NCBI GenBank assembly: GCA_013697785.1
Contig: JACCWE010000156.1
Location: 1 to 64,000 of the forward strand
Length of the DNA stretch: 64,000 nucleotides
From: Gemmatimonadaceae bacterium
Lineage (GTDB): Bacteria > Gemmatimonadota > Gemmatimonadetes > Gemmatimonadales > Gemmatimonadaceae
Reading direction: 5' to 3'
Shown here piece by piece: positions 19,062-27,994 of this stretch. The position numbers and the translations under genes are program-made. Within the stretch, counting starts at the first letter, position 1. Each line of letters opens with the position of its first letter. The notes beneath the pieces were generated by a model. The model ran no database searches. It was not told the origin of the DNA and saw nothing but the letters and a program-made list of their open reading frames with translations.

Positions 19062-20293
19062 CGAGCGGCTACGGCCGGCTCGCCACGCTTCTCGGCACTC
19101 CTGGGCGCTGGCGCCGAGGGAGTGGTCCCACCGGTGCGCCAATACTCGGATGCCGCTCCAACGCCGCTTCCCGGAACGATCTGCGTCATGCCGACATCGC
19201 GCATCGCCATCTCGGCGCCGCCGATTGCGCCGAGCATCATCAGCTCGTTGAGATCGCCGAGGTGGCCGATGCGAAAGAGCTTGCCGGCCATCTGCGCGAG
19301 TCCCGCGCCGAGCGCGAGGTTGTACTTCTTGAAGGCCGTCGCGATGATCTGCGCGCCGTCGACGCCGGCCGGCGTCATGATCGCGGAGACCGTGTCGGAG
19401 TTCCACTTCGGATCCTTTGCGCAGAGCTGGAGCCCCCACGCTTTCACCGCGGCGCGCGTGCCTTCCGCGAGGCGGTGGTGGCGCGCGTACACGTTGTCGA
19501 GCCCTTCCTCGAGGAGCATGTCGAGCGACTCGCGCAATCCGTAGAGGAGCGTGAGCGGGGGCGTGTACGGGAAGTAGCCCGTGGCGTTCGCCTTGATCTG
19601 ATCACCGAAGTCGAAGAAGACGCGCGGCAGCTTCGCGCTCTCACGGCGTGCGAGCGCCTTCTGGCTGACGCCAATGAGTCCGAGGCCGGCCGGGAGCATG
19701 AAACCCTTCTGGGATCCGGTGATCGCGAGATCGACGCCCCAGTCATCCATGCGGAATTCGAGGCTGCCGATCGAGCTCACACCATCGACGTAGAGGAGCG
19801 CGGGATGCTTCGCGTTGTCGATCGCCTTGCGAACCGCGGCGATGTCGCTGGTGACGCCAGTCGACGTTTCGTTGTGCACGACGAGCACGCCCTTGTACTC
19901 GTGCTTCGTGTCGGCGCGGAGCTTCTCCTCGATCTTGTCCGCAGGTGCGCCTTCTCCCCACGGCACCTCGATGATATCTACCTGCAGGCCGAGGCGCTGC
20001 GCGCAATCGATGAAGAGGTGGCTGAACTGTCCGTAGCGCGTCGCGAGTAACTTGTCGCCCGGGCTACACGTGTTGGCGAGAGCCGCCTCCCACATGCCGG
20101 TGCCGGTCGCGGCGAAGATGAACGGCGTGCCCTCCGTGGTGCGGAAGACCTTCTTGAGGTCGGGGAATATGCTGAGAGGAAGTTTCGGGAAAACCGGGGA
20201 ACGATGGTCTTCCATTGCCCGATGCATCGCATTGAGAACACGGTCGGGAACGTTGGTGGGACCTGGGACAAACAGAAAATTTCGACCGGGCAT
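19058..20293 (-). CDS. sgaA: Serine-glyoxylate aminotransferase
   Basis: MPGRNFLFVPGPTNVPDRVLNAMHRAMEDHRSPVFPKL; VDGVSSIGSLEFRMDDWGVDLAITGSQKGFMLPAGLGLIGVS. Confidence 0.9.
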   Translation of the reverse strand: MPGRNFLFVPGPTNVPDRVLNAMHRAMEDHRSPVFPKLPLSIFPDLKKVFRTTEGTPFIFAATGTGMWEAALANTCSPGDKLLATRYGQFSHLFIDCAQRLGLQVDIIEVPWGEGAPADKIEEKLRADTKHEYKGVLVVHNETSTGVTSDIAAVRKAIDNAKHPALLYVDGVSSIGSLEFRMDDWGVDLAITGSQKGFMLPAGLGLIGVSQKALARRESAKLPRVFFDFGDQIKANATGYFPYTPPLTLLYGLRESLDMLLEEGLDNVYARHHRLAEGTRAAVKAWGLQLCAKDPKWNSDTVSAIMTPAGVDGAQIIATAFKKYNLALGAGLAQMAGKLFRIGHLGDLNELMMLGAIGGAEMAMRDVGMTQIVPGSGVGAASEYWRTGGTTPSAPAPRSAEKRGEPAVAAR

Positions 20294-20386
20294 GTGCGAC
20301 GCTCCAAGAAAAAGTTCAGTCAGTTCGAATTTCGGAACAGATTGTCGCACTCGCGCGAGGCGCGCGAACACGCAATCTTACGATCG

Positions 20387-21844
20387 ATGAAAACACCGAG
20401 CCAACCCCAATGGGCCGTGATGCCTGCGGGACGACCCATCGATTCGCGGATGGCGCTCGTCCAGCTGTATTGGGCGGCGGTGCGCGCCGTCGCGCCCGGG
20501 CCCGCGCTCACTGCTGCGCTCGAGCGAATCTCGAAGGAGACCGGCCACAAGCGCGTCTGGATCATCGCGATTGGAAAAGCTGCGAATCCGATGGCCATCG
20601 CGGCGGTGGACTTTCTCGCCGCGCACAAGCTCGAGCCGGCGGGCGGAGTGATCGTCGCGCCGCGTATGCTGCCGACTCCCCATGCGCGCATCGAGTTCGT
20701 CGCAGGCGACCACCCGCTGCCTGGCGCGAACTCCTTCGCTGCTGCGGATGCGGTGGGGAGATGGGCCAGGCAGGTGAAGGCGGATGATGAAGTATGGGTG
20801 CTGCTCTCCGGCGGCGCGTCGAGTCTGATCGCGGCGCCCGATGGAGCGATCAAACCCGAAGAGATGGTGCAGCTCTTCGATCTTTTGCTCGGCTCCGGGC
20901 TCGACATCGCGACCATGAACACCATCCGCAAACGGTTTACCCGCTGGAGCGCTGGCAGGCTCTCAGCGGCACTGAGCTCTGCTCGCACGCGAAACTTCAT
21001 CGTGTCCGACGTCATTGGCGACGATCTCGCCGCAATTGGATCGGGACCCTGCTCGCCGGACCCCACCACCGCGGGCGAGGTCCAGTCGCTACTCGAATCA
21101 TCCAAGCTGTGGGATCGGATTGCCGGATCGTTGCGGCACCACGTCGCGTGGATGGCGCATGATCCTTCGCGCGAGACGCCGAAGCCGGGCGATAACATTT
21201 TCGCGAACGTCGAGCGCAAGATCATAGCCAGCAATCGTGTCGCTCTCGAAGCAGCGGCAGCTCGCGCAAAAGAGCTCGGCTACGAGCCCAGGATACTGAG
21301 CACCGCACTCGCTGGTGAGGCCGCCTCCGTGGGCAAGCGGCTCGCCACAACGCTAATAAGCTATTGTGGCTCTGGGACATCGCCACTAACCAATCGACCA
21401 GTGCAAAGCTGCCTTCTTTGGGGGGGTGAGACGACCGTCACGATGGGGAGCGCGACAGGAGCCGGCGGACGGTGCCAGGAGCTTGCTCTGTCGGCGGCGC
21501 GCGAGCTCGCGAGCGCGAAGAGCGCGCGGGGCTCGACGCTCCTTGCGTGCGGCACGGACGGCCGTGACGGCCCCACCGATGCGGCCGGTGGGATCGTCGA
21601 CAAGGAAACGTGGGGCGCGATCGAAAAGGCGGGAAGAAAGCCCGATGTCGATCTCGCGGCGCACGATTCGCATCCATCGCTCGACGCGGCTGATGCGCTG
21701 CTGCGCACCGACCTCACCTCGACGAACGTGATGGACATCGTGATCGGCATCTGCGCGCCGCCCGGCAGCAGTACATCGCACCTCAGGACTCCCGCCGGAT
21801 CGATCGCGCGACTCTCGGGCTCCTTTCGCAAGATCATCGAATAG
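20387..21844 (+). CDS. gckA: Glycerate 2-kinase (MOFRL/DUF4147 family)
   Basis: IAIGKAANPMAIAA, SGGASSLIAAPDG, SDVIGDDLAAIGSGPCSPDPTT, LLACGTDGRDGPTDAAGGIVD. Divergent from sgaA. Confidence 0.88.
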   Translation: MKTPSQPQWAVMPAGRPIDSRMALVQLYWAAVRAVAPGPALTAALERISKETGHKRVWIIAIGKAANPMAIAAVDFLAAHKLEPAGGVIVAPRMLPTPHARIEFVAGDHPLPGANSFAAADAVGRWARQVKADDEVWVLLSGGASSLIAAPDGAIKPEEMVQLFDLLLGSGLDIATMNTIRKRFTRWSAGRLSAALSSARTRNFIVSDVIGDDLAAIGSGPCSPDPTTAGEVQSLLESSKLWDRIAGSLRHHVAWMAHDPSRETPKPGDNIFANVERKIIASNRVALEAAAARAKELGYEPRILSTALAGEAASVGKRLATTLISYCGSGTSPLTNRPVQSCLLWGGETTVTMGSATGAGGRCQELALSAARELASAKSARGSTLLACGTDGRDGPTDAAGGIVDKETWGAIEKAGRKPDVDLAAHDSHPSLDAADALLRTDLTSTNVMDIVIGICAPPGSSTSHLRTPAGSIARLSGSFRKIIE

Positions 21845-21856
21845 TACACAGGAACC

Positions 21857-22768
21857 GTGGCTGACTCTCCATTTACGATCGGGCTCGTTCAGCAGGCTGT
21901 GCCGCCGAACGCGGCCGAGGCTGTCGACGCGGGTGAGCGCGGGATTCGCGAGGCGGCAAAGAAGGGCGCGCAGATCATTTGTCTGCAGGAGCTCTTCGAT
22001 GCTCCGTACTTCTGCAAGGTGACCGACGCGGAACGCTTCGATCTCGCGGAGGCGATTCCGGGGCCGATCACGCAGCGGATGCAGGCTCTCGCGAAGGAGC
22101 TCGGCGTCGTGATCATCGTGCCGATCTTCGAAAAGCGCGGGCCGGGAGTCTATCACAACTCCGCCGCCGTCATCGACACGGATGGTGCGCTGCTTGGGGT
22201 GTACCGGAAGATGCACATCCCCGATGATCCGCTCTACCACGAGAAGTACTATTTCACGCCGGGCGAGATCTACCAGCACGACGAATCGATTCCGCCGAGC
22301 GGCTTTCGGGTGTTCAAAACGAAGATCGCGACGATCGGTGTGCTGATCTGCTGGGACCAGTGGTATCCCGAGGCGGCGCGCATCACGGCGCTCATGGGCG
22401 CGCAGATCCTGTTTTATCCGACGGCGATCGGCTGGCATCCGAAGGAGAAAGAGGAATGGGGAGCGGCGCAGGCTGATGCGTGGCGCACGGCGCAGCGCGC
22501 GCATGCGATTGCGAACGGCGTATACGTGGCCGCGGTGAATCGCGTTGGCTTCGAGCCGGAGCCAGGCACGGACGGCCTCGAGTTCTTCGGACATTCATTC
22601 GTCTGCGATCCGTACGGTCGCATCATCACTGAGGCGGGAACCGAGCCGGCGATCCTCACGGCGGTGATCGATCCCGGCGCGATCGAGTACACGCGCCGCA
22701 ACTGGCCGTTCCTGCGCGACCGGCGCATCGACGCGTACGGCCCGATCCTCGAACGCTACATCGGGTGA
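21857..22768 (+). CDS. aguB: N-carbamoylputrescine amidase (carbon-nitrogen hydrolase)
   Basis: AKKGAQIICLQELFDAPYFC, YRKMHIPDDPLYHEKYYFTPG, GVLICWDQWYPEAARITALMGAQILFYPTAIG. Confidence 0.92.
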   Translation: MADSPFTIGLVQQAVPPNAAEAVDAGERGIREAAKKGAQIICLQELFDAPYFCKVTDAERFDLAEAIPGPITQRMQALAKELGVVIIVPIFEKRGPGVYHNSAAVIDTDGALLGVYRKMHIPDDPLYHEKYYFTPGEIYQHDESIPPSGFRVFKTKIATIGVLICWDQWYPEAARITALMGAQILFYPTAIGWHPKEKEEWGAAQADAWRTAQRAHAIANGVYVAAVNRVGFEPEPGTDGLEFFGHSFVCDPYGRIITEAGTEPAILTAVIDPGAIEYTRRNWPFLRDRRIDAYGPILERYIG

Positions 22769-23862
22769 GCGATCCCGATAATTCGGTGTACGTGCGCCGC
22801 GACGACGGCGTGCACTTTCCCGCGCAGCGGATGCCGGCCGAGTGGGAGGCGCACGCGGCGACGTGGATCGGGTGGCCGCATCATCAGCCCGACTGGCCGG
22901 GGAAGTTCGAGCCGATTCCATGGGTGTACGCGGAGATCGTGCGCTCGCTGAGCAGGCACGAACACGTCGAGGTGCTGTGCGACGATGAGTCGGTGCTGGA
23001 CGAGGCACGCGATGCGCTCGTTGCGCACGGAGTGAATCTTTCGCGCGTCGGACTGCACGTGGTGGGCACCGATCGCGTGTGGCTGCGCGACTCGGCGCCG
23101 ACGGCGGTGATGGCGCCGAACGGCACCGTTCACTGGGTGAGCTGGAAGTTCAACGGGTGGGCGAAGTACGACAACTTCGCGCGTGACGAGTTGATCGGGA
23201 TGGAGGTGTCCGAGCTGTCGGAGCTCGCGCGCGAGGAGGCCGTGCGTCCCGATGGCGAGGGACGGCTGGTGCTCGAGGGCGGCGGGATCGAGACGAACGG
23301 TGCGGGCGCGCTGCTCGTGACGGAGGAGTGGCTGCTCTCCGACACCCAGATTCGCAACCCGGGGCTCGGCCGCGCCGACTACGAGCGCGCCTTCGCTCAC
23401 TATCTGGGCGCCACGCGCACGATCTGGCTCGGCGAGGGATGCGTGGGTGATGACACGCACGGGCACGTCGACGACATCGCGCGATTCACGGACGAGCGCA
23501 CGATCGTTCTCGCGGTGGAGGACGATCCGGCGGATGAGAACCATGAGCGATCGATCGACAACGTGCAGCGGCTCGAGCTCGCCGCAAAGACGTTTCCCGG
23601 CGGGCTTCGCATCGTGCGCCTTCCCTTCCCGCGCCCGGTGACGATGCACGGCGAGCGACTGCCGGCGAGCTACGCGAACTTCTACATCGCGAATGGCGTG
23701 GTGCTGGTGCCGACGTTCAATGATCGGAACGACCGCACGGCGCTGAACACGATCTCCGAGCTATTCCCGGCACGCGAAGTGGTGGGGATTCACGCGGTGG
23801 ATCTCGTGTGGGGGCTGGGGACGCTGCACTGTCTTACGCAGCAGCAGCCGGCGGGGCGGTAG
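22765..23862 (+). CDS. aguA: Agmatine deiminase
   Basis: GTG start overlapping the aguB stop (GTGA). MPAEWEAHAATWIGWPHHQPDWPGK, VWLRDSAPTAV, LEGGGIETNGAGALL, GCVGDDTHGHVDDIARF. Confidence 0.92.
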   Translation: MSDPDNSVYVRRDDGVHFPAQRMPAEWEAHAATWIGWPHHQPDWPGKFEPIPWVYAEIVRSLSRHEHVEVLCDDESVLDEARDALVAHGVNLSRVGLHVVGTDRVWLRDSAPTAVMAPNGTVHWVSWKFNGWAKYDNFARDELIGMEVSELSELAREEAVRPDGEGRLVLEGGGIETNGAGALLVTEEWLLSDTQIRNPGLGRADYERAFAHYLGATRTIWLGEGCVGDDTHGHVDDIARFTDERTIVLAVEDDPADENHERSIDNVQRLELAAKTFPGGLRIVRLPFPRPVTMHGERLPASYANFYIANGVVLVPTFNDRNDRTALNTISELFPAREVVGIHAVDLVWGLGTLHCLTQQQPAGR

Positions 23863-23942
23863 GGATTCGCGGACGCGAACGGCTGCGCTGGAACACAAGC
23901 TCTAACAGCTGTAGATACGGACAACAAGTTGCCGCTTCTGAC

Positions 23943-24503
23943 TTACCGCTTCGTTACGCCTTCCAAGTCCTCGATCCAGAGCCCCGGGTAGTCGACGACG
24001 AAGCCTTCACGGTTCACCGTGAGCTCGCGACGAAATTTGCCGCTATCGCTCTCGTACTGATAGGTGAAGTCGGCCAGTCGGGTGTACGTTTGCTCGAGCA
24101 CCTCTATCGTCATTTCCGGAAAGCGCATCCAGGCCGCGCGCACCGGGGCGCTCGCGCCGATCTCGAGCGCGAGACGGCGAATGGGGAGCAGATTCGTGGC
24201 GGGGGTGAAGCCGAGGTCTATGTCGATGCAGCCGGTGAGCGAGGCGAACGGCGCGTCATCGGCGTCGCGCCACACGCCATCGAGACCCCGCGTGAGCTCG
24301 TGCGATACCAGAACATCCGACGCAAGCCCGCTCACACTCACGAAATGCGTGCGCCACCGCTCGTCGCAATAGATGTCGTAGTCGAGCTTCGACGAGCGAC
24401 CCTCGTGCGTGAAGATCGCGTGCCCCGCGAGCCGCCACCCTTCGCCGCGCCGCGCGACGGTCGCCATGTCGTGGCCGGGCGTGTCGAGACGGTTCCAGAT
24501 CAT
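23943..24503 (-). CDS. Putative glycolipid-binding domain protein (DUF1089-like)
   Basis: 186 aa, overall family resemblance (MIWNRLDTPGHDMATV...GCIDIDLGFTPATNLLPIRRLAL). Confidence 0.7.
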   Translation of the reverse strand: MIWNRLDTPGHDMATVARRGEGWRLAGHAIFTHEGRSSKLDYDIYCDERWRTHFVSVSGLASDVLVSHELTRGLDGVWRDADDAPFASLTGCIDIDLGFTPATNLLPIRRLALEIGASAPVRAAWMRFPEMTIEVLEQTYTRLADFTYQYESDSGKFRRELTVNREGFVVDYPGLWIEDLEGVTKR

Positions 24504-25150
24504 TGCGCGCCAGACTCCACGAGCATCGCGAGCACCTCATCGTCCGTCAGCTGGTCGAACGACTCGTACCACTCGCCCACGCCGCGAAAGTGTTTCGGTA
24601 CGGCCGAGAACACGGTCGCGACTCCCATCGCCGCGATAGACTCTGCGCCATCCATGCTCGCGACCGGCGCCGCGAAAACGAGGCGCATCGGACGCTCGGC
24701 CTTGAGCACCGTCAACGCCGCACGCGCGGTGCCGCCCGTCGCGAGCCCATCGTCGACGAGGATCACGCTGCGCCCGCTCACCGGTGGCGGCGCGCGAGTG
24801 CCGCGGAAGAGCGCGACACGCCTCTTCGCCTCCGCGATCTCGCGCTTCGTGATCTTCTCGATCTGCGCATCCGTCACGCGGAGCATGCGCACGAGGTCAT
24901 CGTCGAGCACGCGGGTTCCATCCGCGGCGACGGCACCGATTCCGAGCTCCTCCTGCCCCGGCGCGCCGAGCTTGCGCGCGACGAAGACATGGAGCGGCAC
25001 TCCGAGCAGCTCGGCGATCGGTGCGGCAACGGCGACGCCGCCGCGCGGGATCGCGAGCACCGTGATCGGCTCCTCGCGCAGCTGAGGTAGCGCGTCGAGC
25101 AGCTCCCGAGCGAGAAAGCGTCCCGCCTCGGCCCGATTGCGAAAGAGCAC
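24500..25150 (-). CDS. Phosphoribosyltransferase-domain protein
   Basis: VILVDDGLATGGTARAAL PRPP-binding motif; VLAIPRGGVAVAAPIAELLGVP. Confidence 0.9.
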   Translation of the reverse strand: MLFRNRAEAGRFLARELLDALPQLREEPITVLAIPRGGVAVAAPIAELLGVPLHVFVARKLGAPGQEELGIGAVAADGTRVLDDDLVRMLRVTDAQIEKITKREIAEAKRRVALFRGTRAPPPVSGRSVILVDDGLATGGTARAALTVLKAERPMRLVFAAPVASMDGAESIAAMGVATVFSAVPKHFRGVGEWYESFDQLTDDEVLAMLVESGAQ

Positions 25151-25153
25151 GGG

Positions 25154-25819
25154 CTACACGTGCGTCTTTGGGAGATGGCGCGTGAGCCAGTCGATCGTGA
25201 GCTGTCCGACGATCTCGAGCGTCCCGGGCTCCTCGAACAAATGCGTCGCGTTCTCGACGATCGCCAGATCCTTCTCGCCGGCGAGGCACCCGAGCGCCTC
25301 CTCATTGAGCGGGATTATGGGCACGTCGGCGCCGCCCACGATCAAGAGTGTCGCCGCCCGAACCTCCGGGAGGCAGCTGAGTGCCAGGTCTGGGCGCCCG
25401 CCGCGCGATACCACCGCGTACACGTCTCGGCGCTTACACGACGCCGTGAGCGCGGCCGCCGCGCCCGTGCTCGCGCCATAGTAGGCGAGCGGCACCAGCT
25501 GAGCCTCCGGTACCGTCCCCACGAACGTCGACGCCGCGAGCACGCGCTCGGAAAGTAACGCGACATCGAAGCGAAATTGACCCGTGCGCTCGTTCAGCGC
25601 TGCCTCTTCCGTGGTGAGCAGATCAGCGCGGAGCGATGCGAAGCCCGCGTCGTAGAGCTGCTGCGCCGTCGTTGCGTTGCGCGAGCTACGGTGATCGCTC
25701 CCGCTTCCGTGCGCGAACACCACCATCGCCTTCGCGTTGTTCGGGATCGCGAGAATGCCGGCGATCCGCGCATCGCCGCAGAGGAACGAGATTTCCTGCT
25801 CTCGCATCGGCGTGTTCAC
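25154..25819 (-). CDS. Dienelactone hydrolase-like alpha/beta hydrolase
   Basis: GxSxG in LAYYGASTGAAAAL; MVVFAHGSGSDHRSSRN. Confidence 0.85.
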   Translation of the reverse strand: MNTPMREQEISFLCGDARIAGILAIPNNAKAMVVFAHGSGSDHRSSRNATTAQQLYDAGFASLRADLLTTEEAALNERTGQFRFDVALLSERVLAASTFVGTVPEAQLVPLAYYGASTGAAAALTASCKRRDVYAVVSRGGRPDLALSCLPEVRAATLLIVGGADVPIIPLNEEALGCLAGEKDLAIVENATHLFEEPGTLEIVGQLTIDWLTRHLPKTHV

Positions 25820-25821
25820 GG

Positions 25822-26424
25822 CTACCTGAACCTGATGATGATTCCCACGCGCGCGAGCGTGCGCTCGACGTGCGCTGCTTCCACCCGGCGCGCCTCAGCA
25901 TACAGCGAGTAGCGCCTCGACTGCGAGAGCGCGAACGTCGTCCCGCCGAAGAAGTCGCCGCCGATGATCGCGCCCTTGTAGAGTCGTGCGGTGTCGTCGA
26001 CGTCATTATTAATGTTGCTGCCGCGCCAGTGCACGCCAACACCCGCGCCAACGTACGGCCCCAGGCGACCGATGCGCACGATCTCGTAGCTCGCCTCGGC
26101 GTGCGCGCTGAAGTCGTGGAAGGTCCCGTCGATCGGATCACCGAGGTGGTCGCGGCGGTCGATATCGGCCTTGAAGTAGTTGAGCCCTATCGACAAGCGG
26201 AAGCGAGGTGAAAAGATCGAGCCGACGTCCAGATCGGCGCCAAACTCATGGCCGTGGCGACCGTGGTCGGTCCAGGCCCAGCTGAGAAAGCTGCCGAAGC
26301 GGTCGATGCCCAGGTGCGCATGCTCCTCCGCCTCCTGCGCGCGCACGCGAGGTGCGAGCGCGAGCAACACCGTCACGCATGCGATGGTGAGGCGCATCAC
26401 TGTCGATTTCACTTTCGATGTCAT
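25822..26424 (-). CDS. Outer-membrane beta-barrel-like secreted protein
   Basis: Start trimmed to MTSKVKSTVMRLTIACVTVLLALAPRVRAQ (signal peptide); amphipathic beta pattern. Confidence 0.65.
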   Translation of the reverse strand: MTSKVKSTVMRLTIACVTVLLALAPRVRAQEAEEHAHLGIDRFGSFLSWAWTDHGRHGHEFGADLDVGSIFSPRFRLSIGLNYFKADIDRRDHLGDPIDGTFHDFSAHAEASYEIVRIGRLGPYVGAGVGVHWRGSNINNDVDDTARLYKGAIIGGDFFGGTTFALSQSRRYSLYAEARRVEAAHVERTLARVGIIIRFR

Positions 26425-26455
26425 GCGCTGCTCGCGTGCAAGGAGTACGCCTCGA

Positions 26456-27500
26456 TCACTTGATCGGCTCATCCGGGCGCGCCTGAACGACGGGCGCCTG
26501 ATGCGCAATCTCGATCTCGTCGGCGGCCAGCTGCTTGTAGATCTCGAGATTGATTCGCTGCTGCGTATCCATGTACACACCATAACTCACGCGGTACACG
26601 GAGTACACCGTTTCCGTGAGGATCGCGAAGGTCCCGAAGGTCGTGATGTTCGAGCGGTCGAACTTTGCCGCCTTCTCGCGCTCCACTGCCGCGCGGATGA
26701 TCTGCGGCACGCGTGCGAGCTTCTCCGGCGGCGTGTCGTACGCTATTCCGAACTTCAGGATGACGAGCCGCTTCTCCTGTCCGCGATAGTTCCGGATGCG
26801 GCTCTTGAGCAGGTCGCCGTTCGAGATGATGATCATCTCGCCCGAGTCGCTGCGCAGTCGTGTCGACTTGAGTCCGATGTGCTCCACCGTCCCCGCCGCA
26901 TCGCCGACGCTGATGGCGTCGCCGACGACGAAGGGCTTGTCGAGCACGATCGAGAGTGCGGCGAAGAGATCACCGAGGATGTTCTGAACCGCGAGCGCGA
27001 TCGCTATCCCGCCTATGCCGAGCCCCGTCACGAGCGCGCTGATGTTGATCCCGAGATTGTCGAGGATCACGAGGAGCACGATGAGCCAGAGCAGCAGGCG
27101 CGCCGCAATGGCGACGACGTTGATCGTCATCCGCGTGCCCGCATCGGCGGCGCGATGCTCGGCGAAGCGGTTCGCCCAGAAGAGCACGAGCCCGCCCGCC
27201 CAGACGCCAGCCTGCAACAGCGTTCCAACGAGCACGATGAGACGCCAGACGTGCTCGTGGTGCGCGCTCAGCGTGAGCGCGAGCGACCCTGCCCACAACG
27301 CCACGATGAGGATGAAGTACGGACGCGTGCGCTTGACGAGGTCTCTGAACAGCTCCCGCAGGTGCGACGGTGGTACCGTATCGCGCTTCGCGCGGCGTGC
27401 AACCAGGATTTTGAGGAGGATGAAAGCCGCTAGCACCGCTCCCAGAGTGGACACGGCGGTAATCCATGCGGTGACGCTGTTCGCGAGCAGCTCTTGCACG
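26456..27500 (-). CDS. MscS-family mechanosensitive ion channel
   Basis: LGIGGIAIALAVQNILGDLFAALSIVLDKPFVVGDAI. GTG start taken just before QELLANSVTAWIT. Confidence 0.88.
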
Positions 27501-27526
27501 GTAACTTGAATGGAGAAAGGAGCGAG

Positions 27527-27994
27527 ATGCCTAACACGAAGCGAACGGCGGATGTGCGGCGCGCGGGACCCGAATCGGGTGGCCGTCCGTGGACGCTCGT
27601 GTACGATGGATCGTGCAACGTATGCAGCCGCCTCGTGCGCCGCGTGCAGAAGTGGGACTCGCGCCACGTGATTCAGGCGATCGCGTCCCAGAACGATACC
27701 GTGTCGACGCGCTTTCCGTGGCTTTCGCGCGAGGCGCTGAACGAGTCGATGCACGTGTTCGCGGCCGACGGTCGCACGTGGAGCGGCGCTGCTGCCGCAC
27801 GACAGCTCCTCTCGATTCTGCCGTTCGGCTGGCTGCTCGGCTGGCTCTGGGGGCTGCCGGGCTTTGGTGCGCTGGCGGACAAGGGCTATCGAACCTTCGC
27901 GCGCAATCGCTATCGCTTCGGATGCAGCGACCACTGCGCCGTGGCGCTGAAGTCCCCGCCGCCAGCCGCATCGCCAGCTACGCCTCTCGAGTAG
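27527..27994 (+). CDS. DCC-family thiol-disulfide oxidoreductase-like (DUF393)
   Basis: WTLVYDGSCNVCSRLVRRVQKWD (DGxCxxC). Start placement is approximate. Confidence 0.85.
   Translation: MPNTKRTADVRRAGPESGGRPWTLVYDGSCNVCSRLVRRVQKWDSRHVIQAIASQNDTVSTRFPWLSREALNESMHVFAADGRTWSGAAAARQLLSILPFGWLLGWLWGLPGFGALADKGYRTFARNRYRFGCSDHCAVALKSPPPAASPATPLE

Noticed and set aside
18114-19439. 441-aa version of malyl-CoA lyase
   Set aside because: N-terminal about 125 aa is out-of-frame sgaA sequence; start reassigned to 19061.
12170-21844. Alternative reading of mtkAB as ordinary TCA-cycle sucCD
   Set aside because: Neighbours mcl, sgaA, hpr, ppc and gckA make malate thiokinase the better call, although phylogeny is still required.
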